The notes under the pieces: model-generated | Databases searched by the model: none | What the model saw: the letters and a program-made list of their open reading frames with translations, nothing else | Told to the model about the DNA's origin: nothing | Assembly (NCBI GenBank): GCA_023512475.1 | Contig: JAILZL010000009.1 | Coordinates: 1 to 64,000 of the forward strand | DNA from: Syntrophobacterales bacterium | GTDB lineage: Bacteria > Desulfobacterota > Desulfobaccia > Desulfobaccales > 0-14-0-80-60-11 | Direction of reading: 5' to 3' | Length of the DNA stretch: 64,000 nt | Translations under genes and position numbers: made by a program | Part shown: positions 5,874 to 15,281 of the stretch, in pieces | How positions within the stretch are numbered: the first letter of the stretch is position 1 | How the letters are laid out: every line of letters begins with the position of its first letter

Positions 5874-6926
5874 ATGGTGAAACTCTGGAAAACCCTCGGT
5901 CTGACCGTCGTGGTCCTGGCGCTGACCGCGGCCCCCGTCCTGGCTCAGCAGGCCATCATCAACGGGGCCGGTGCCAGCTTTCCGTACCCCCTCTATTCCC
6001 AGTGGGCCCATAAATACCAACAGTTGACGGGCGTCAAGATCAACTACCAGTCCATCGGCTCCGGGGGCGGCATTGCCCAGATCAAGGCCAAGACCGTGGA
6101 TTTCGGGGGCACCGACGAGCCCCTCACCCCCGAGGACCTGGACAAGAGCGGCCTCATCCAGTTCCCCACCGTCATGGGCGGGGTGGTGCCTATCATCAAT
6201 GTGGAGGGCATCAAGTCCGGGGAGCTGAAGCTGGACGGCATCACCCTGGCCCACATCTTCCTGGGCATCGTCAACAAATGGGATGATCCGGCCATCAAGA
6301 AGCTCAACCCCGACCTGAAGCTCCCCTCCCAGGCCATCACCGTGGCCCACCGCACCGACGGCTCCGGCACCACTTTCATCTTCACCAGCTATCTGGCCGC
6401 GGTCTCCCCGGAATGGAAAAACAAGGTGGGCGTGGGCAAGGCGGTGAAGTGGCCGGCGGAAAACAGCATCGGCGGCAAGGGCAATGAAGGGGTGGCCGGC
6501 CAGGTCAAGGCGGTGAAGGGCTCCATCGGCTATGTGGAATACGCCTACGCCCTGCAGAACCAGATTCCCTATGTCAAGCTGCAGAACCGGGCCGGCAAAT
6601 TTGTCGCCCCCAGCATCGACTCTTTCCAGGCCGCGGCGGCCAACGCCGACTGGACCAAAGCCCCCAAGGGCTTCGCCCTCTCCCTCATTGACCAGCCCGG
6701 GGAGAACTCCTGGCCCATCGTCGGCGCCACCTATATCATGATGCACGTCGAGCAGCCCGACGCCAAAAAGGGCAAGGAAATCCTCAAGTTCTTCGACTGG
6801 GCCTTCAAGCACGGCGGGGAGATGGCCAAGGCCCTCCATTATGTGCCCATGCCGGAGAAGGTGATCACCATGGTGGAGAACAGCTGGAAAGAGGTGAAAT
6901 CCGGGGGCAAACCGCTGTGGCCCTGA
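5874..6926 (+). CDS. pstS: PstS, periplasmic phosphate-binding protein, 350 aa
   Basis: Captures phosphate in the periplasm for the PstCAB transporter. AAGGAGAG precedes the ATG at 5874. Signal peptide: VKLWKTLGLTVVVLALTAAPVLAQ. Phosphate-binding landmarks of the family are visible: NGAGASFPYPLY near the mature N-terminus, QSIGSGGGIAQIK, VDFGGTDEPL and HRTDGSGTTFIFTSYL. Full length for PstS. First gene of a tight operon with pstC, pstA and two pstB genes. Confidence 0.97.
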   Translation: MVKLWKTLGLTVVVLALTAAPVLAQQAIINGAGASFPYPLYSQWAHKYQQLTGVKINYQSIGSGGGIAQIKAKTVDFGGTDEPLTPEDLDKSGLIQFPTVMGGVVPIINVEGIKSGELKLDGITLAHIFLGIVNKWDDPAIKKLNPDLKLPSQAITVAHRTDGSGTTFIFTSYLAAVSPEWKNKVGVGKAVKWPAENSIGGKGNEGVAGQVKAVKGSIGYVEYAYALQNQIPYVKLQNRAGKFVAPSIDSFQAAAANADWTKAPKGFALSLIDQPGENSWPIVGATYIMMHVEQPDAKKGKEILKFFDWAFKHGGEMAKALHYVPMPEKVITMVENSWKEVKSGGKPLWP

Positions 6927-7004
6927 TCCGGCGCCGGTTCTTATCCCGGGGGGAGGGGGCGGCCACGTCTCCTCTCCCCTTTTGACCCTCAACCTGGCGA
7001 GGTC

Positions 7005-8006
7005 ATGGCTGGCATGAAAGACCTTGCGGTTTCGGACAAGACCACCGCCGAAGGGGTGGTGGGAGCCGTGCCCCTGCCCCAGACCGCGGCCACCGCCCTG
7101 GGGGACCGGGTGTTCCGGGGCCTGACCGCGGTGGCGGCCCTCCTGGTGCCCGCAATCATCCTGGCCATCGGCCTCGATCTCCTCCTCACCTCCTACCCGG
7201 CCCTCGCCACCTTCGGCCCCCGGTTTCTCCTCTCCCAGGAGTGGAACCCGGTCACCCAGGAGTTCGGCGCCGCCAGCTCCATTTACGGCACCATCATGTC
7301 CACGCTCGTTGCCATGCTCATCGCTCTCCCGCTGAGCCTGGCCATCGCCCTGTTCCTGGTGGAGCTGGCGCCCCCCCGGGTAAGCCAGGTGGTGGGCACC
7401 ATGATTGAGCTGCTGGCCGCCATCCCCAGCATCATCTATGGCATGTGGGGGCTTTTTGTCTTCGCCCCTCTCATGGCCACCTATGTGCAGCCCTTCCTGG
7501 GGAAGTATCTCGGCTTTCTGCCGCTCTTTTCCGGTCCCCCCCTGGGCATCGGCATGCTCACCGCGGGCCTCATCCTGGCCATCATGATCCTCCCCTTCAT
7601 GAGCGCCATTGCCCGGGATGTCTTTGCACTGGTGCCTAATGTGGTCAAGGAGTCAGCCTACGGTTTGGGGGCCACCACCTGGGAGGTCACTTACAAGGTG
7701 ACCATCCCCTATGGGCTGGTGGGGTTGCTGGGGGCCATGTTCCTGGGTCTGGGGCGGGCCCTGGGGGAGACCATGGCGGTGACCTTCGTCATCGGCAACG
7801 CCAAACGGATTTCCCTTTCCCTTTTTGCCCCCGGCAATACCATCGCTTCCACCCTGGCCAACGAGTTCAGCGAGGCCACCGAGCCCCTGTACGTCAGTTC
7901 GCTGGTGGCCCTGGGGCTGGTGCTCTATCTGGTCACCTTCCTGGTGCAGGTGGTGGCCCAGTGGCTGCTGCGGCGCATGTACCGGGCCTGGAGCGTGGGC
8001 TTATGA
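7005..8006 (+). CDS. pstC: PstC, phosphate ABC transporter permease, 333 aa
   Basis: Inner-membrane permease that pairs with PstA. About six membrane segments are visible after a polar N-terminal tail of ~35 residues. The coupling loop that contacts the ATPase is in NVVKESAYGLGATTWEVTYKVTIPYG, followed by GRALGETMAVTFVIGN, a hallmark of PstC/PstA. The end overlaps the pstA start by four bases (ATGA), so the two are translated together. Confidence 0.96.
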   Translation: MAGMKDLAVSDKTTAEGVVGAVPLPQTAATALGDRVFRGLTAVAALLVPAIILAIGLDLLLTSYPALATFGPRFLLSQEWNPVTQEFGAASSIYGTIMSTLVAMLIALPLSLAIALFLVELAPPRVSQVVGTMIELLAAIPSIIYGMWGLFVFAPLMATYVQPFLGKYLGFLPLFSGPPLGIGMLTAGLILAIMILPFMSAIARDVFALVPNVVKESAYGLGATTWEVTYKVTIPYGLVGLLGAMFLGLGRALGETMAVTFVIGNAKRISLSLFAPGNTIASTLANEFSEATEPLYVSSLVALGLVLYLVTFLVQVVAQWLLRRMYRAWSVGL

Positions 8007-8848
8007 AGTACCGTCCCCCCACCGGCCGGAAAGTGATCAACGGGGTGGTGAGCCTCGGCGCCTCCATCTCCGCCGTGACGGGCCTCGTTTTTCTGGTGTG
8101 GATCACCTGGGAGGTGCTTTATCGGGGCCTCACCGCCCTGAACTGGGATTTCTTCACCCACCTCCCCACCCCGCCCGGGGTCCCGGGGGGCGGCATGGCC
8201 AATGCCCTTGTGGGCACCCTGGTGCTCACCGGCGCGGCCACCGTCGCCTCGGTGCCTCTGGGACTCCTGGCGGGCATCTATCTGGCGGAATTCGCCGAGG
8301 ACTCCCGCCTGGGGGACCTGAGCCGCTTCTCCGCCAACGTGCTCATGGGCCTGCCTTCCATCATCGTGGGCGTTTTTGCGTATTCCCTGGTGGTCCTGCC
8401 CCTGGGGAATTTCTGCGGCTATGCGGGCGTGGTGGCCCTGGCGGTGATCATGCTGCCCGTCATCACCCGCACCACCGAGGACATGCTGCGGCTGGTGCCC
8501 AACACCCTGCGGGAGGCCGCCTTGGCCCTGGGCGCGCCCCGATGGCGGGTGACCCTGGCGGTGGTCTTCCGGGCCGCCAAATCCGGCCTTCTCACCGGTG
8601 TCCTCCTGGCCGTGGCCCGGGTGAGCGGCGAGACCGCGCCTTTGCTCTTCACCGCCCTGAACAGCCCCTATTGGTTCCATTCCCTGGCGGACCCCACCCC
8701 CAACCTCACCGTCACCATCTTCCACTACGCCATGAGCCCCTATCCCGACTGGCAGTCCAAGGCCTGGGGCGCCTCCTTCCTCATCACCTTCGGGGTCCTG
8801 TGGATCACCATCGCCACCCGGGTGATGCTCCGGGAACGCAAAGGATAA
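8003..8848 (+). CDS. pstA: PstA, phosphate ABC transporter permease, 281 aa
   Basis: Second permease subunit. Starts [14 protein letters not shown] at an ATG that overlaps the pstC stop. Membrane segments at ~20 to 45, ~75 to 100, ~115 to 140 and toward the C-terminus; the ATPase-coupling motif is in [21 protein letters not shown] and is followed by [13 protein letters not shown], the PstA version of the conserved ending loop. Four bases separate it from the first pstB. Confidence 0.96.
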   Translation: MKYRPPTGRKVINGVVSLGASISAVTGLVFLVWITWEVLYRGLTALNWDFFTHLPTPPGVPGGGMANALVGTLVLTGAATVASVPLGLLAGIYLAEFAEDSRLGDLSRFSANVLMGLPSIIVGVFAYSLVVLPLGNFCGYAGVVALAVIMLPVITRTTEDMLRLVPNTLREAALALGAPRWRVTLAVVFRAAKSGLLTGVLLAVARVSGETAPLLFTALNSPYWFHSLADPTPNLTVTIFHYAMSPYPDWQSKAWGASFLITFGVLWITIATRVMLRERKG

Positions 8849-8852
8849 AGCC

Positions 8853-9704
8853 ATGGACACCTCTTCCGCCGCCCTGCTGGCGCCCCCGTATCGCGAGCAG
8901 GCGGCCCCGCCTCCCAAGATCAGGGTCCTGAACCTCAATTTCTTCTACGGCCGCCAGCAGGCCCTGTTCCACAACCGCCTGGATATCCCGGCCCGCCGGG
9001 TCACCGCCATCATCGGGCCTTCGGGGTGCGGCAAATCCACCCATATCCGGATCTATAACCGGATTTTCGAGCTTTACCCGGACCAGCGGGCCGAAGGGCA
9101 GGTGCTCCTGGACGGGGTGAACATCCTGGACCCCGGCTTCGACCTCATGGAGCTCAGACGCCGGGTGGGGATGATCTTCCAGAAGCCTACCCCCTTCCCC
9201 ATGAGCATCTTTGACAATGTGGCCTATGGTCTCCGGACGCATTACCGCCTGAGCAGATCCGAGATCGCCGACCGGGTGGAGGAGGCCCTGAAAAAAGCCG
9301 CCCTGTGGGAGGAAGTGAAGGATTTCCTGAAAAAGCCCGGCACCTCCCTCTCCGGCGGCCAGCAGCAGCGCCTCTGCATCGCCCGGAGCATCGTGGTGGA
9401 GCCGGAGGTGCTCCTGATGGATGAGCCCTGCAGTGCCATCGACCCGGTGGCCACTGCTAAGATCGAGGAGTTGATTCTGGAGCTGAAAGAGAAATATACT
9501 ATCGTCATCGTCACCCACAATATGCAGCAGGCGGCCCGGATCTCCGACCAGACCGCCTACTTCTACCAGGGCCGGATCCTGAAGTCCGGACCGACGCCGG
9601 AGATCTTTGAGGAGTTCTCCCTGCTGGAGGAGGTGCCCACCCCGAAACGGCTGGCGGCGCTCCTGGCCCTCACTGAGGAGACTGAGGCGCCCCGGGTGTC
9701 CTGA
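8853..9704 (+). CDS. pstB: PstB-type phosphate transporter ATPase, first copy, 283 aa
   Basis: ATPase of the Pst system. Walker [10 protein letters not shown] at ~57, Q loop [20 protein letters not shown], signature [14 protein letters not shown], Walker [13 protein letters not shown], and the switch His in VTHNMQQ. The core is nearly the same as in the next gene, but the last ~40 residues differ: the normal PstB ending (ITGRFG) is replaced by [19 protein letters not shown]. This copy may therefore be specialised in its pairing or control. Confidence 0.93.
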   Translation: MDTSSAALLAPPYREQAAPPPKIRVLNLNFFYGRQQALFHNRLDIPARRVTAIIGPSGCGKSTHIRIYNRIFELYPDQRAEGQVLLDGVNILDPGFDLMELRRRVGMIFQKPTPFPMSIFDNVAYGLRTHYRLSRSEIADRVEEALKKAALWEEVKDFLKKPGTSLSGGQQQRLCIARSIVVEPEVLLMDEPCSAIDPVATAKIEELILELKEKYTIVIVTHNMQQAARISDQTAYFYQGRILKSGPTPEIFEEFSLLEEVPTPKRLAALLALTEETEAPRVS

Positions 9705-9712
9705 GCCTGCCT

Positions 9713-10576
9713 GTGCCTCTTGCGGTGCGCACCATGGAAATGGCCCAAAAGTTTCCGGAAATCCGGCCCGCCCCCGAAGAAGACCTGCCGGTCTCCGCCC
9801 GGCTGCTGGCCTCCTTCGGCCTGAAGAGCAAGGTGGCCACCCGGCACCTCAATTTCTACTACGGCGACACCCAGGCCCTGTTTGACAACAACCTGGACAT
9901 CGCCGAGCACCGGGTCACCGCCATCATCGGGCCTTCAGGGTGCGGTAAGTCCACCCATCTGAGGGTCTACAACCGCATCTATGAGCTCTACCGGGACCAG
10001 CGGGCCGAAGGGGAGGTGCTCCTGGACGGGGTGAACATCCTGGATCCTGGATTCGACCTCATGGAATTGCGGCGCCGGGTGGGGATGATCTTCCAGAAGC
10101 CCACCCCCTTTCCCATGAGCGTCTTTGAGAATGTGGCCTACGGGCTCAGGATGCACTACCGTCTGAGCAAAAGCGAGATCGCCGACCGGGTGGAGGAGGC
10201 CCTGAAAAAAGCCGCCCTGTGGGAGGAGGTGAAGGACTTCCTGAAAAAACCCGGCACCTCGCTCTCCGGCGGCCAGCAGCAGCGCCTGTGCATCGCCCGG
10301 AGCATCGTGGTGGAACCCGAGGTGCTCCTCATGGATGAGCCCTGCAGCGCCATCGACCCCATCGGCACCGCCAAGATCGAGGCCCTCATCAACGAGCTGA
10401 AGGCCAACTACACCATCGTCATCGTCACCCACAATATGCAGCAGGCGGCCCGGGTGTCCGACTTCACCGCCTTTTTCTTCCAGGGCCGCATCATCGAATT
10501 CGACACCACCCAGAAGATCTTCACCAACCCGGCCCACAAGCAGACGGAGGCCTACATCACCGGCCGCTTCGGCTGA
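9713..10576 (+). CDS. pstB: PstB phosphate transporter ATPase, second copy, 287 aa
   Basis: Same motifs as the upstream copy ([41 protein letters not shown]) and the standard C-terminus [16 protein letters not shown], so this is the regular PstB. The N-terminal ~30 residues are extra. A GTG at 9713 is given as start; an ATG at 9734 is equally possible, since neither has a good ribosome site. The long identical stretches shared with the first copy point to a tandem duplication. No phoU follows. Confidence 0.94.
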   Translation: MPLAVRTMEMAQKFPEIRPAPEEDLPVSARLLASFGLKSKVATRHLNFYYGDTQALFDNNLDIAEHRVTAIIGPSGCGKSTHLRVYNRIYELYRDQRAEGEVLLDGVNILDPGFDLMELRRRVGMIFQKPTPFPMSVFENVAYGLRMHYRLSKSEIADRVEEALKKAALWEEVKDFLKKPGTSLSGGQQQRLCIARSIVVEPEVLLMDEPCSAIDPIGTAKIEALINELKANYTIVIVTHNMQQAARVSDFTAFFFQGRIIEFDTTQKIFTNPAHKQTEAYITGRFG

Positions 10577-10746
10577 GATCCTCCCCCGCGGAGGCCTGGA
10601 GGAGAAAGGCCGCCGGCTTCCGTGAGCGGCCCCCTCCGGGCCGATGAACCCGGCGAAATGAGCCTGCTTCCCGGCCTCTCCTTTGCCTGCCGGGGTGGGG
10701 TGTGGCCACCCTGGCCGCTCCCGTGGGCTTGCCCCGGGACCGTCCG

Positions 10747-10774
10747 AAAAAAAACCTCCCGCCGCAGCGGGAGG
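10747..10774 (-). terminator. Rho-independent terminator of the stress-protein gene
   Basis: Minus strand: CCTCCCGC, loop TGCG, GCGGGAGG, then eight T. It lies about 30 bases past the UspA stop and has perfect pairing. Confidence 0.9.
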
Positions 10775-10805
10775 CAGAAGGAGAGAGGGAGCGATTCGCC
10801 GAAAA

Positions 10806-11249
10806 TTATTGGGGATAAATGGTGAGCACGGGGATCTTGGAATTTCTTACCACCTTGTCGCAGACGCTGCCGAAGATGGCCCGCTCCAGACCCTTGCGGC
10901 CGTGAGTGCCCATAATGATGAGGTCCGCCCCTTCCTTTTGGGCCACTTCCAGGATCTTCTCCGCCGGATCGCCCTGCACCACCCGGGTCTCCACCTTGGG
11001 GAACGCCTGGAAGTACGCCTGGCGGATTTCGGCCATCTTCTGCTGGGCCGCCTTCATGGCCTCGTCCTGCATGCTCTTGATGTTGGGGTGGGGCATATAA
11101 AAAGAGGTGAAGCTGGCCAGATCCTGGGTCACGAAGAGGACGATCAGGGTGGCATCGAATTTTTCCACCAGGGTGGTGACCCAGGGGAGCAGCGGGTCGA
11201 TTTTCTCAGTCAGATCAAGGGGAAAGAGAATCTTATTCACCTGCTTCAT
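10806..11249 (-). CDS. Universal stress protein (UspA family), 147 aa
   Basis: Cytoplasmic nucleotide-binding stress protein. N-terminal strand NKILFPLDLTEKID and the ATP-binding signature GTHGRKGLERAIFGSVCDKVV followed by IPVLTIYP fit the ATP-binding UspA subgroup (G-x2-G-x9-G-S/T). Full length for a single-domain Usp. Stands alone, convergent with the pst operon, with its own terminator. Confidence 0.93.
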   Translation of the reverse strand: MKQVNKILFPLDLTEKIDPLLPWVTTLVEKFDATLIVLFVTQDLASFTSFYMPHPNIKSMQDEAMKAAQQKMAEIRQAYFQAFPKVETRVVQGDPAEKILEVAQKEGADLIIMGTHGRKGLERAIFGSVCDKVVRNSKIPVLTIYPQ

Positions 11250-11385
11250 CGAGACAGCCTCCCTTCGGCCCGGGCGGAGGATTTGTGAAAATCGTCATTT
11301 ACTCCTACCACCCCCCAGAACCCTTGTCAAGTCAAAAACCCCGGCGCCCTTCCGGACCAGGGGCCACCGGTGGCGGAAAAAATCC

Positions 11386-11414
11386 TTGCCAAAAAAAATT
11401 TTCGTTATTATATT
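11386..11414 (+). promoter_or_regulatory. Promoter of the GcvH-like gene
   Basis: TTGCCA (11386-11391) and TATATT (11409-11414) with a 17-base spacer, in an AT-rich island inside GC-rich DNA. The expected transcript start is only about a dozen bases before the ATG at 11434, which would explain the weak ribosome site. Confidence 0.6.
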
Positions 11415-11433
11415 CCGTCCGGAATCCGATGGC

Positions 11434-11847
11434 ATGGAGGAGGACACGGTCATAAGCGAGATCCGTTACAGCCGGGATCATGTGTGGGTCCGCTCCGATG
11501 ATGACATCCGGGTGACCCTGGGGATCACGGACTATCTCCAGGAAAAACTGGGGGAGATTTACTCCATCAAGCTCCCGGAGGAAGGCGAGGAGATCATCAA
11601 GGAAGAGGCCTTCAGCACCGTGGACGCCAAATTCGGCCGCCGGGAGCTCATCGCCCCCATCTCCGGCGAGGTCATCGAAGTCAACTACGAGGCCGTGGAG
11701 GTCCCCGAAATCATCAATGAGGACCCCCTGGCGGAGGGCTGGCTCCTCAAGGTGGAAATGCCCTCCGGCGCGGAACTGGACGATCTGCTCACCGAAGAGG
11801 AATACGAAGAATACCTGAGCGAAGAGGCCGAAAGCGAGGAAGAGTGA
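11434..11847 (+). CDS. GcvH-like lipoyl-domain protein, 137 aa
   Basis: Resembles the glycine cleavage H protein, which carries lipoate as a swinging arm: YSRDHVWV, VTLGITDYLQEKLGEI, then FSTVDAKFGRRELIAPISGEV and PLAEGWLLKVEM. In ordinary H proteins the lipoyl lysine lies seven residues before the APISG motif; here the only lysine (DAK) is eight before, so one residue seems inserted in the hairpin and lipoylation is uncertain. The C-terminus is very acidic (TEEEYEEYLSEEAESEEE). No gcvT or gcvP is nearby. It may be an H-protein variant used elsewhere. Confidence 0.8.
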   Translation: MEEDTVISEIRYSRDHVWVRSDDDIRVTLGITDYLQEKLGEIYSIKLPEEGEEIIKEEAFSTVDAKFGRRELIAPISGEVIEVNYEAVEVPEIINEDPLAEGWLLKVEMPSGAELDDLLTEEEYEEYLSEEAESEEE

Positions 11848-11938
11848 CGCCGCCGGCCATGCGCCTGCCCCAGGCTGGGGTCGCTGTGGCCCCGGCTTTT
11901 CTGTTTTGCGCCTGCCATTCTTTGTGCTATAAATAATT

Positions 11939-13315
11939 GTGTCCAGGAATTCACCCCCCCGATCCCTGCCCGGCCGGCTGTGGGACTTTCTCACCTCCAT
12001 CCGTCTCACGGTCACTCTGCTCTTGATCCTGGCGGTGGTGGCCACCTTGGGGACGGTCATCCCCCAAAACGAGCCGGTGGCCCGGTATCTCGTCAGCTTC
12101 GGACCGCGCTGGGGGCCCGTCCTGCTCCGCCTCGGCCTGCACCGCATCTATGACGGCCCCTGGCTCCTGATGCCGGTGGCCCTCCTCAGCCTCAACCTGT
12201 TGGCCTGCGTCATCCGGGGTCTGCCCGAGGCCGTGCGCCGGGTGGCCCGCCCCTTTACCCTGGAGGCCGCCCTCCAGTTGCCCCTGCGGGGCCAGTTCAC
12301 CCTCCCCGCCCGGGTGAACCCCGAGACGGCGGTGTTGCCGGCCCTCCGGCAGGAGCTGGGCCGGCTTAAGGTCTCCAATCACCCCGGACGCCAGGTATAT
12401 TACTGGGAGAGCGGCCGCTTCCGGCCCCTGGGGCCGTACCTCATCCACCTGTCCCTCTTCCTCATCCTGCTGGGCGCCCTGGTGGGCAAATTCTTGGGGG
12501 TGGAGGGCCGGCTGGCCATCCTCACCGGGGAGACGGCCACGGAATTCACCCTGGCCAAAGGGAAGGGCTCGGTCCCCCTGGGCTTCACCCTGAGGCTGGA
12601 CGACTTCCGGGTGGAATATTATGGCGGCACCGCCACTCCCCGGGAATTCCGCTCCGACCTCACTTTTATGCAGGACGGCCAGGAGGTGGGCCGGGCCGCC
12701 TGCCGGGTCAATCACCCGGTGACCTTCGGCGGCCTCACCTTCTACCAATCCAGCTACGGCTCGCAGCTGGCCGGGCCGGTGCGCCTCAAGGTCTGCAAGG
12801 GCCAGGAGTGCCATACCCTGACGGTGGGCCAGCGCCGGGGGGAAAACCTCCCCGACGGTCAGGGGCAGGTGATGCTGGTGCGGGTGGATGCCAACTTCCA
12901 GGGGCTGGGGCCCGCGGCCCTCCTGGCCTACCGGGAGGCCTCCGGCGGGGATCAGCCCCAGCTCTTCTGGATCCCCGCCCGGCATCCGGAGCTGGCCCGC
13001 CGCCTTCAGACCCCCTTCTATCAGGCCGGCCCCCACCTCTTCACGGTGGAGGAGCTGCCCTTGAAGTTTTACTCCGTCTTCCAGGTCCGGCGGGACCCCG
13101 GGGTCTGGTGGGTCTACGCCGGTTTTCTCCTCTGTCTGCCCGGCTTTGTCCTCGCCTTCCTGAGGCCCTCCCAGCGGCTGGCCGTGGTCCTGGAGCAGAG
13201 CCCCAAAGGCCATTGGCAGGGGCGCCTTCTGGGGGCCAGCCCCCGGGCCCGGGAGGTCTTCCAGGAGCGGGTGGACCGCCTCCTGATGCACCTGAAAAAA
13301 GGAACCGCCGTATGA
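11939..13315 (+). CDS. resB: ResB-like cytochrome c biogenesis protein, 458 aa
   Basis: Part of the System II (Ccs/Res) heme ligation complex that attaches heme to c-type cytochromes outside the membrane. Membrane segments near residues 18-40 (TSIRLTVTLLLILAVVATLGTVIPQ), 75-95, 165-190 and 390-415, with a large periplasmic domain containing VNHPVTFGGLTFYQSSYG, a ResB hallmark. The GTG start has little ribosome site; TTGCGC and TATAAA lie just upstream, so a near-leaderless message is possible. Its stop overlaps ccsA by four bases. Confidence 0.92.
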   Translation: MSRNSPPRSLPGRLWDFLTSIRLTVTLLLILAVVATLGTVIPQNEPVARYLVSFGPRWGPVLLRLGLHRIYDGPWLLMPVALLSLNLLACVIRGLPEAVRRVARPFTLEAALQLPLRGQFTLPARVNPETAVLPALRQELGRLKVSNHPGRQVYYWESGRFRPLGPYLIHLSLFLILLGALVGKFLGVEGRLAILTGETATEFTLAKGKGSVPLGFTLRLDDFRVEYYGGTATPREFRSDLTFMQDGQEVGRAACRVNHPVTFGGLTFYQSSYGSQLAGPVRLKVCKGQECHTLTVGQRRGENLPDGQGQVMLVRVDANFQGLGPAALLAYREASGGDQPQLFWIPARHPELARRLQTPFYQAGPHLFTVEELPLKFYSVFQVRRDPGVWWVYAGFLLCLPGFVLAFLRPSQRLAVVLEQSPKGHWQGRLLGASPRAREVFQERVDRLLMHLKKGTAV

Positions 13316-14172
13316 TCAGCCAGGTCTTGGGTCTGGTCACCCTGGTCTATCTCACCGCCGCCGGTATCTTCCTGGCGGCCACCCTCTGGTCCAGCCGGCG
13401 GCTGGAAGCCTGGGGCCGCTGGGCGCTCCTCGCCGGGCTGGCGGCCCACCTGGGGGCTTTTTTCGGCCGCTGGCTGGAATCCTACCGCCATGCCAGCCAG
13501 TTCACCCCGCCCCAGGACCTGGGCGCCACCCTGAGTTTGGTCATCCACCAGGTTCCCTTGTCCAACTTCTTTGAGTCCCTGGTCTTTTTCTCCTTCAGCG
13601 TCAGCTTTCTCGCGCTGGTCTCTTTCCGGCGCCATCTCAAGGGCGCCCTGGCAGTGGTGGTGGCCTTGCTGGCCTGCCTGATTCTGGCCTACGCCTCCCT
13701 GGCGGTGGACAGCAGCATCCGGCCCCTGATGCCGGCCCTGAAGAGCAACTGGCTTTTGATTCACGTGCTCACCTGCTTCATCGGCTATGCCGCCTTCGCC
13801 CTGGCCTTCGGGGCCGCCCTGCTCTACCTTTGGCAGACCCGGCGCAGCAAGGCCAACCCCATTGCGCCGCCCCCGGAGCTGGAGCGCCTGATGTACCGGG
13901 CCGTGGCCCTGGGGTTTTTGTTTCTCTCCGTGGGCATTCTCACCGGCGCGGTGTGGGCCGACTCCGCCTGGGGCCGCTACTGGAGCTGGGACCCCAAGGA
14001 GACCTGGTCCCTCATCACCTGGTTCATCTATGCCGGGCTGCTCCACGCCCGCCTGGTGAAGGGCTGGCAGGGCCGCCGCATCGCCTGGCTGGCCATCCTG
14101 GGCTTTGCCGCGGTGCTCTTCACCTACTTCGGGGTGAGCTTCCTCCTCCCGGGTCTGCACTCCTATCTCTAA
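13312..14172 (+). CDS. ccsA: CcsA-type cytochrome c assembly protein, 286 aa
   Basis: Heme-handling partner of ResB in System II. About eight membrane segments. The tryptophan-rich WWD region is clear (GRYWSWDPKETWSLITWFIY), and histidines that could ligate heme are present before it and after it (HVLTCFIGY, LLHARLVKGW). The ATG overlaps the resB stop. Organisms with this pair usually carry many multiheme cytochromes. Confidence 0.95.
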   Translation: MISQVLGLVTLVYLTAAGIFLAATLWSSRRLEAWGRWALLAGLAAHLGAFFGRWLESYRHASQFTPPQDLGATLSLVIHQVPLSNFFESLVFFSFSVSFLALVSFRRHLKGALAVVVALLACLILAYASLAVDSSIRPLMPALKSNWLLIHVLTCFIGYAAFALAFGAALLYLWQTRRSKANPIAPPPELERLMYRAVALGFLFLSVGILTGAVWADSAWGRYWSWDPKETWSLITWFIYAGLLHARLVKGWQGRRIAWLAILGFAAVLFTYFGVSFLLPGLHSYL

Positions 14173-14229
14173 GGCGGAGGGGGGGCAGGCCGCCCGCCGG
14201 GGGGCTCGCCCCCGCCCTGCCCTCCGGGC

Positions 14230-15219
14230 TTACGGAGCCAGGTTCAGCCACAGCACCCCGGATTCATAGTGATCCGCATCCCCGGAATCATCGAACACCG
14301 CCAGCGCCAGGGGATAGCGCTGCCCCGGTTGGAGCGCGGCGTCGTCCTCGTGGCCGGTGTTCAGGCGCCGGGAGAGCATGAGAGTCCAGCCCCCTTTCCC
14401 GTAGGCGCTCACCGCCCGGATATCCGCCCGGGAGCCGGTGGGCATAAGGGGCATCTGATAGGTCAGGGTGTCCCCGGCCTGAAAGCGGCTGTAATCCTCG
14501 ATGGGCACCGCCTCCGCCGCCAAAAGCACCCCGTGCTTGCCGGGGCTTTTTCCCGGGGCGGGGGCGAAGCGGGGCCGGGTCTTGTCCTCCGTTTCATTGA
14601 GCTTCTCCCCGCCGGTGCCGGCATCCGGCTTTCTGCCTCCTTTGCCGTCGCTTACAGGCCCGAGCCAGGTGTCATCGGCATGGCCCACCGGGTCGGAGCG
14701 GCCCGCCTTCCAGTGCCACAGGTCGCCGGTGTGGGCCGGCGAGGTGGTGCCGAAGCGGCCGCCCCGGGCCGTGGTGGCGCCGGGCGGCAGATGACAGACC
14801 GCGGCGCACCCCTGGGTGGCAAAATCCGGGATGGGGGTGATCTCCAGGAGCAGGGAGAGGCGGTCCTCGTTCCCCGGCTGGTGCTGCCAGCGGCTGCCGT
14901 CAAACTTCCAGGCCTTGCGGGTGACGCTCAGGGTGGGATCCGGCCATTGGAAGCGGAAAAAGATTTCCTCCCCGCTGACCGCAGCCTGGGCGGTGAGCGG
15001 GAGAGTCCGGCCGGCGAACCTGTCCCGGCCGGTCAGGGCCACGGTCAGGGCCGGGACCGTCCGCCAGACCGGGTCGTCCGGACCGGTGGGGGCCGAAGAC
15101 ACCCGGGGGGCGCGCCACTCCTGACCCCAGGCCGCCGGGACCCAGGCCCCGGCCGCCAATGCCACGATCAGCGCCACAGCCAGGGGTACCCCGGCCGGGC
15201 GGATGCAACGCCACACCAT
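14230..15219 (-). CDS. Secreted heme-binding protein, ethylbenzene-dehydrogenase gamma-like domain
   Basis: A signal peptide (LAVALIVALAAGAWVPAAWG) sends it to the periplasm. The remainder fits the EB_dh family of single-heme domains: EEIFFRFQWPDPT, then a long beta-rich region with histidines, ending DHYESGVLWLNL. A CxxxCH sequence (CAAVCH, residue ~140) could be a covalent heme site or a metal site. AAGGAG supports the ATG at 15219; the ATG two codons earlier touches that site. It lies directly downstream of a Fur-family gene with a Fur-box-like palindrome between, so iron control is likely. Probable role in periplasmic electron transfer. Confidence 0.75.
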   Translation of the reverse strand: MVWRCIRPAGVPLAVALIVALAAGAWVPAAWGQEWRAPRVSSAPTGPDDPVWRTVPALTVALTGRDRFAGRTLPLTAQAAVSGEEIFFRFQWPDPTLSVTRKAWKFDGSRWQHQPGNEDRLSLLLEITPIPDFATQGCAAVCHLPPGATTARGGRFGTTSPAHTGDLWHWKAGRSDPVGHADDTWLGPVSDGKGGRKPDAGTGGEKLNETEDKTRPRFAPAPGKSPGKHGVLLAAEAVPIEDYSRFQAGDTLTYQMPLMPTGSRADIRAVSAYGKGGWTLMLSRRLNTGHEDDAALQPGQRYPLALAVFDDSGDADHYESGVLWLNLAP

Positions 15220-15235
15220 ATGCATCTCCTTTGAG

Positions 15236-15254
15236 ATTGAGACTATGTTTCAAT
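15236..15254. promoter_or_regulatory. 19-bp Fur-box-like palindrome
   Basis: ATTGAGACTATGTTTCAAT pairs with itself at seven of nine positions around its centre, and 19 bp is the standard Fur-box length. It lies 17 bases before the start of the heme-domain gene, in the 62-bp gap after the Fur-family gene. TTGAGATT also occurs right upstream of the fur gene (about 15729). Confidence 0.5.
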
Positions 15255-15281
15255 AAAAATCAAAAAATTTTTCCTCTCCTG

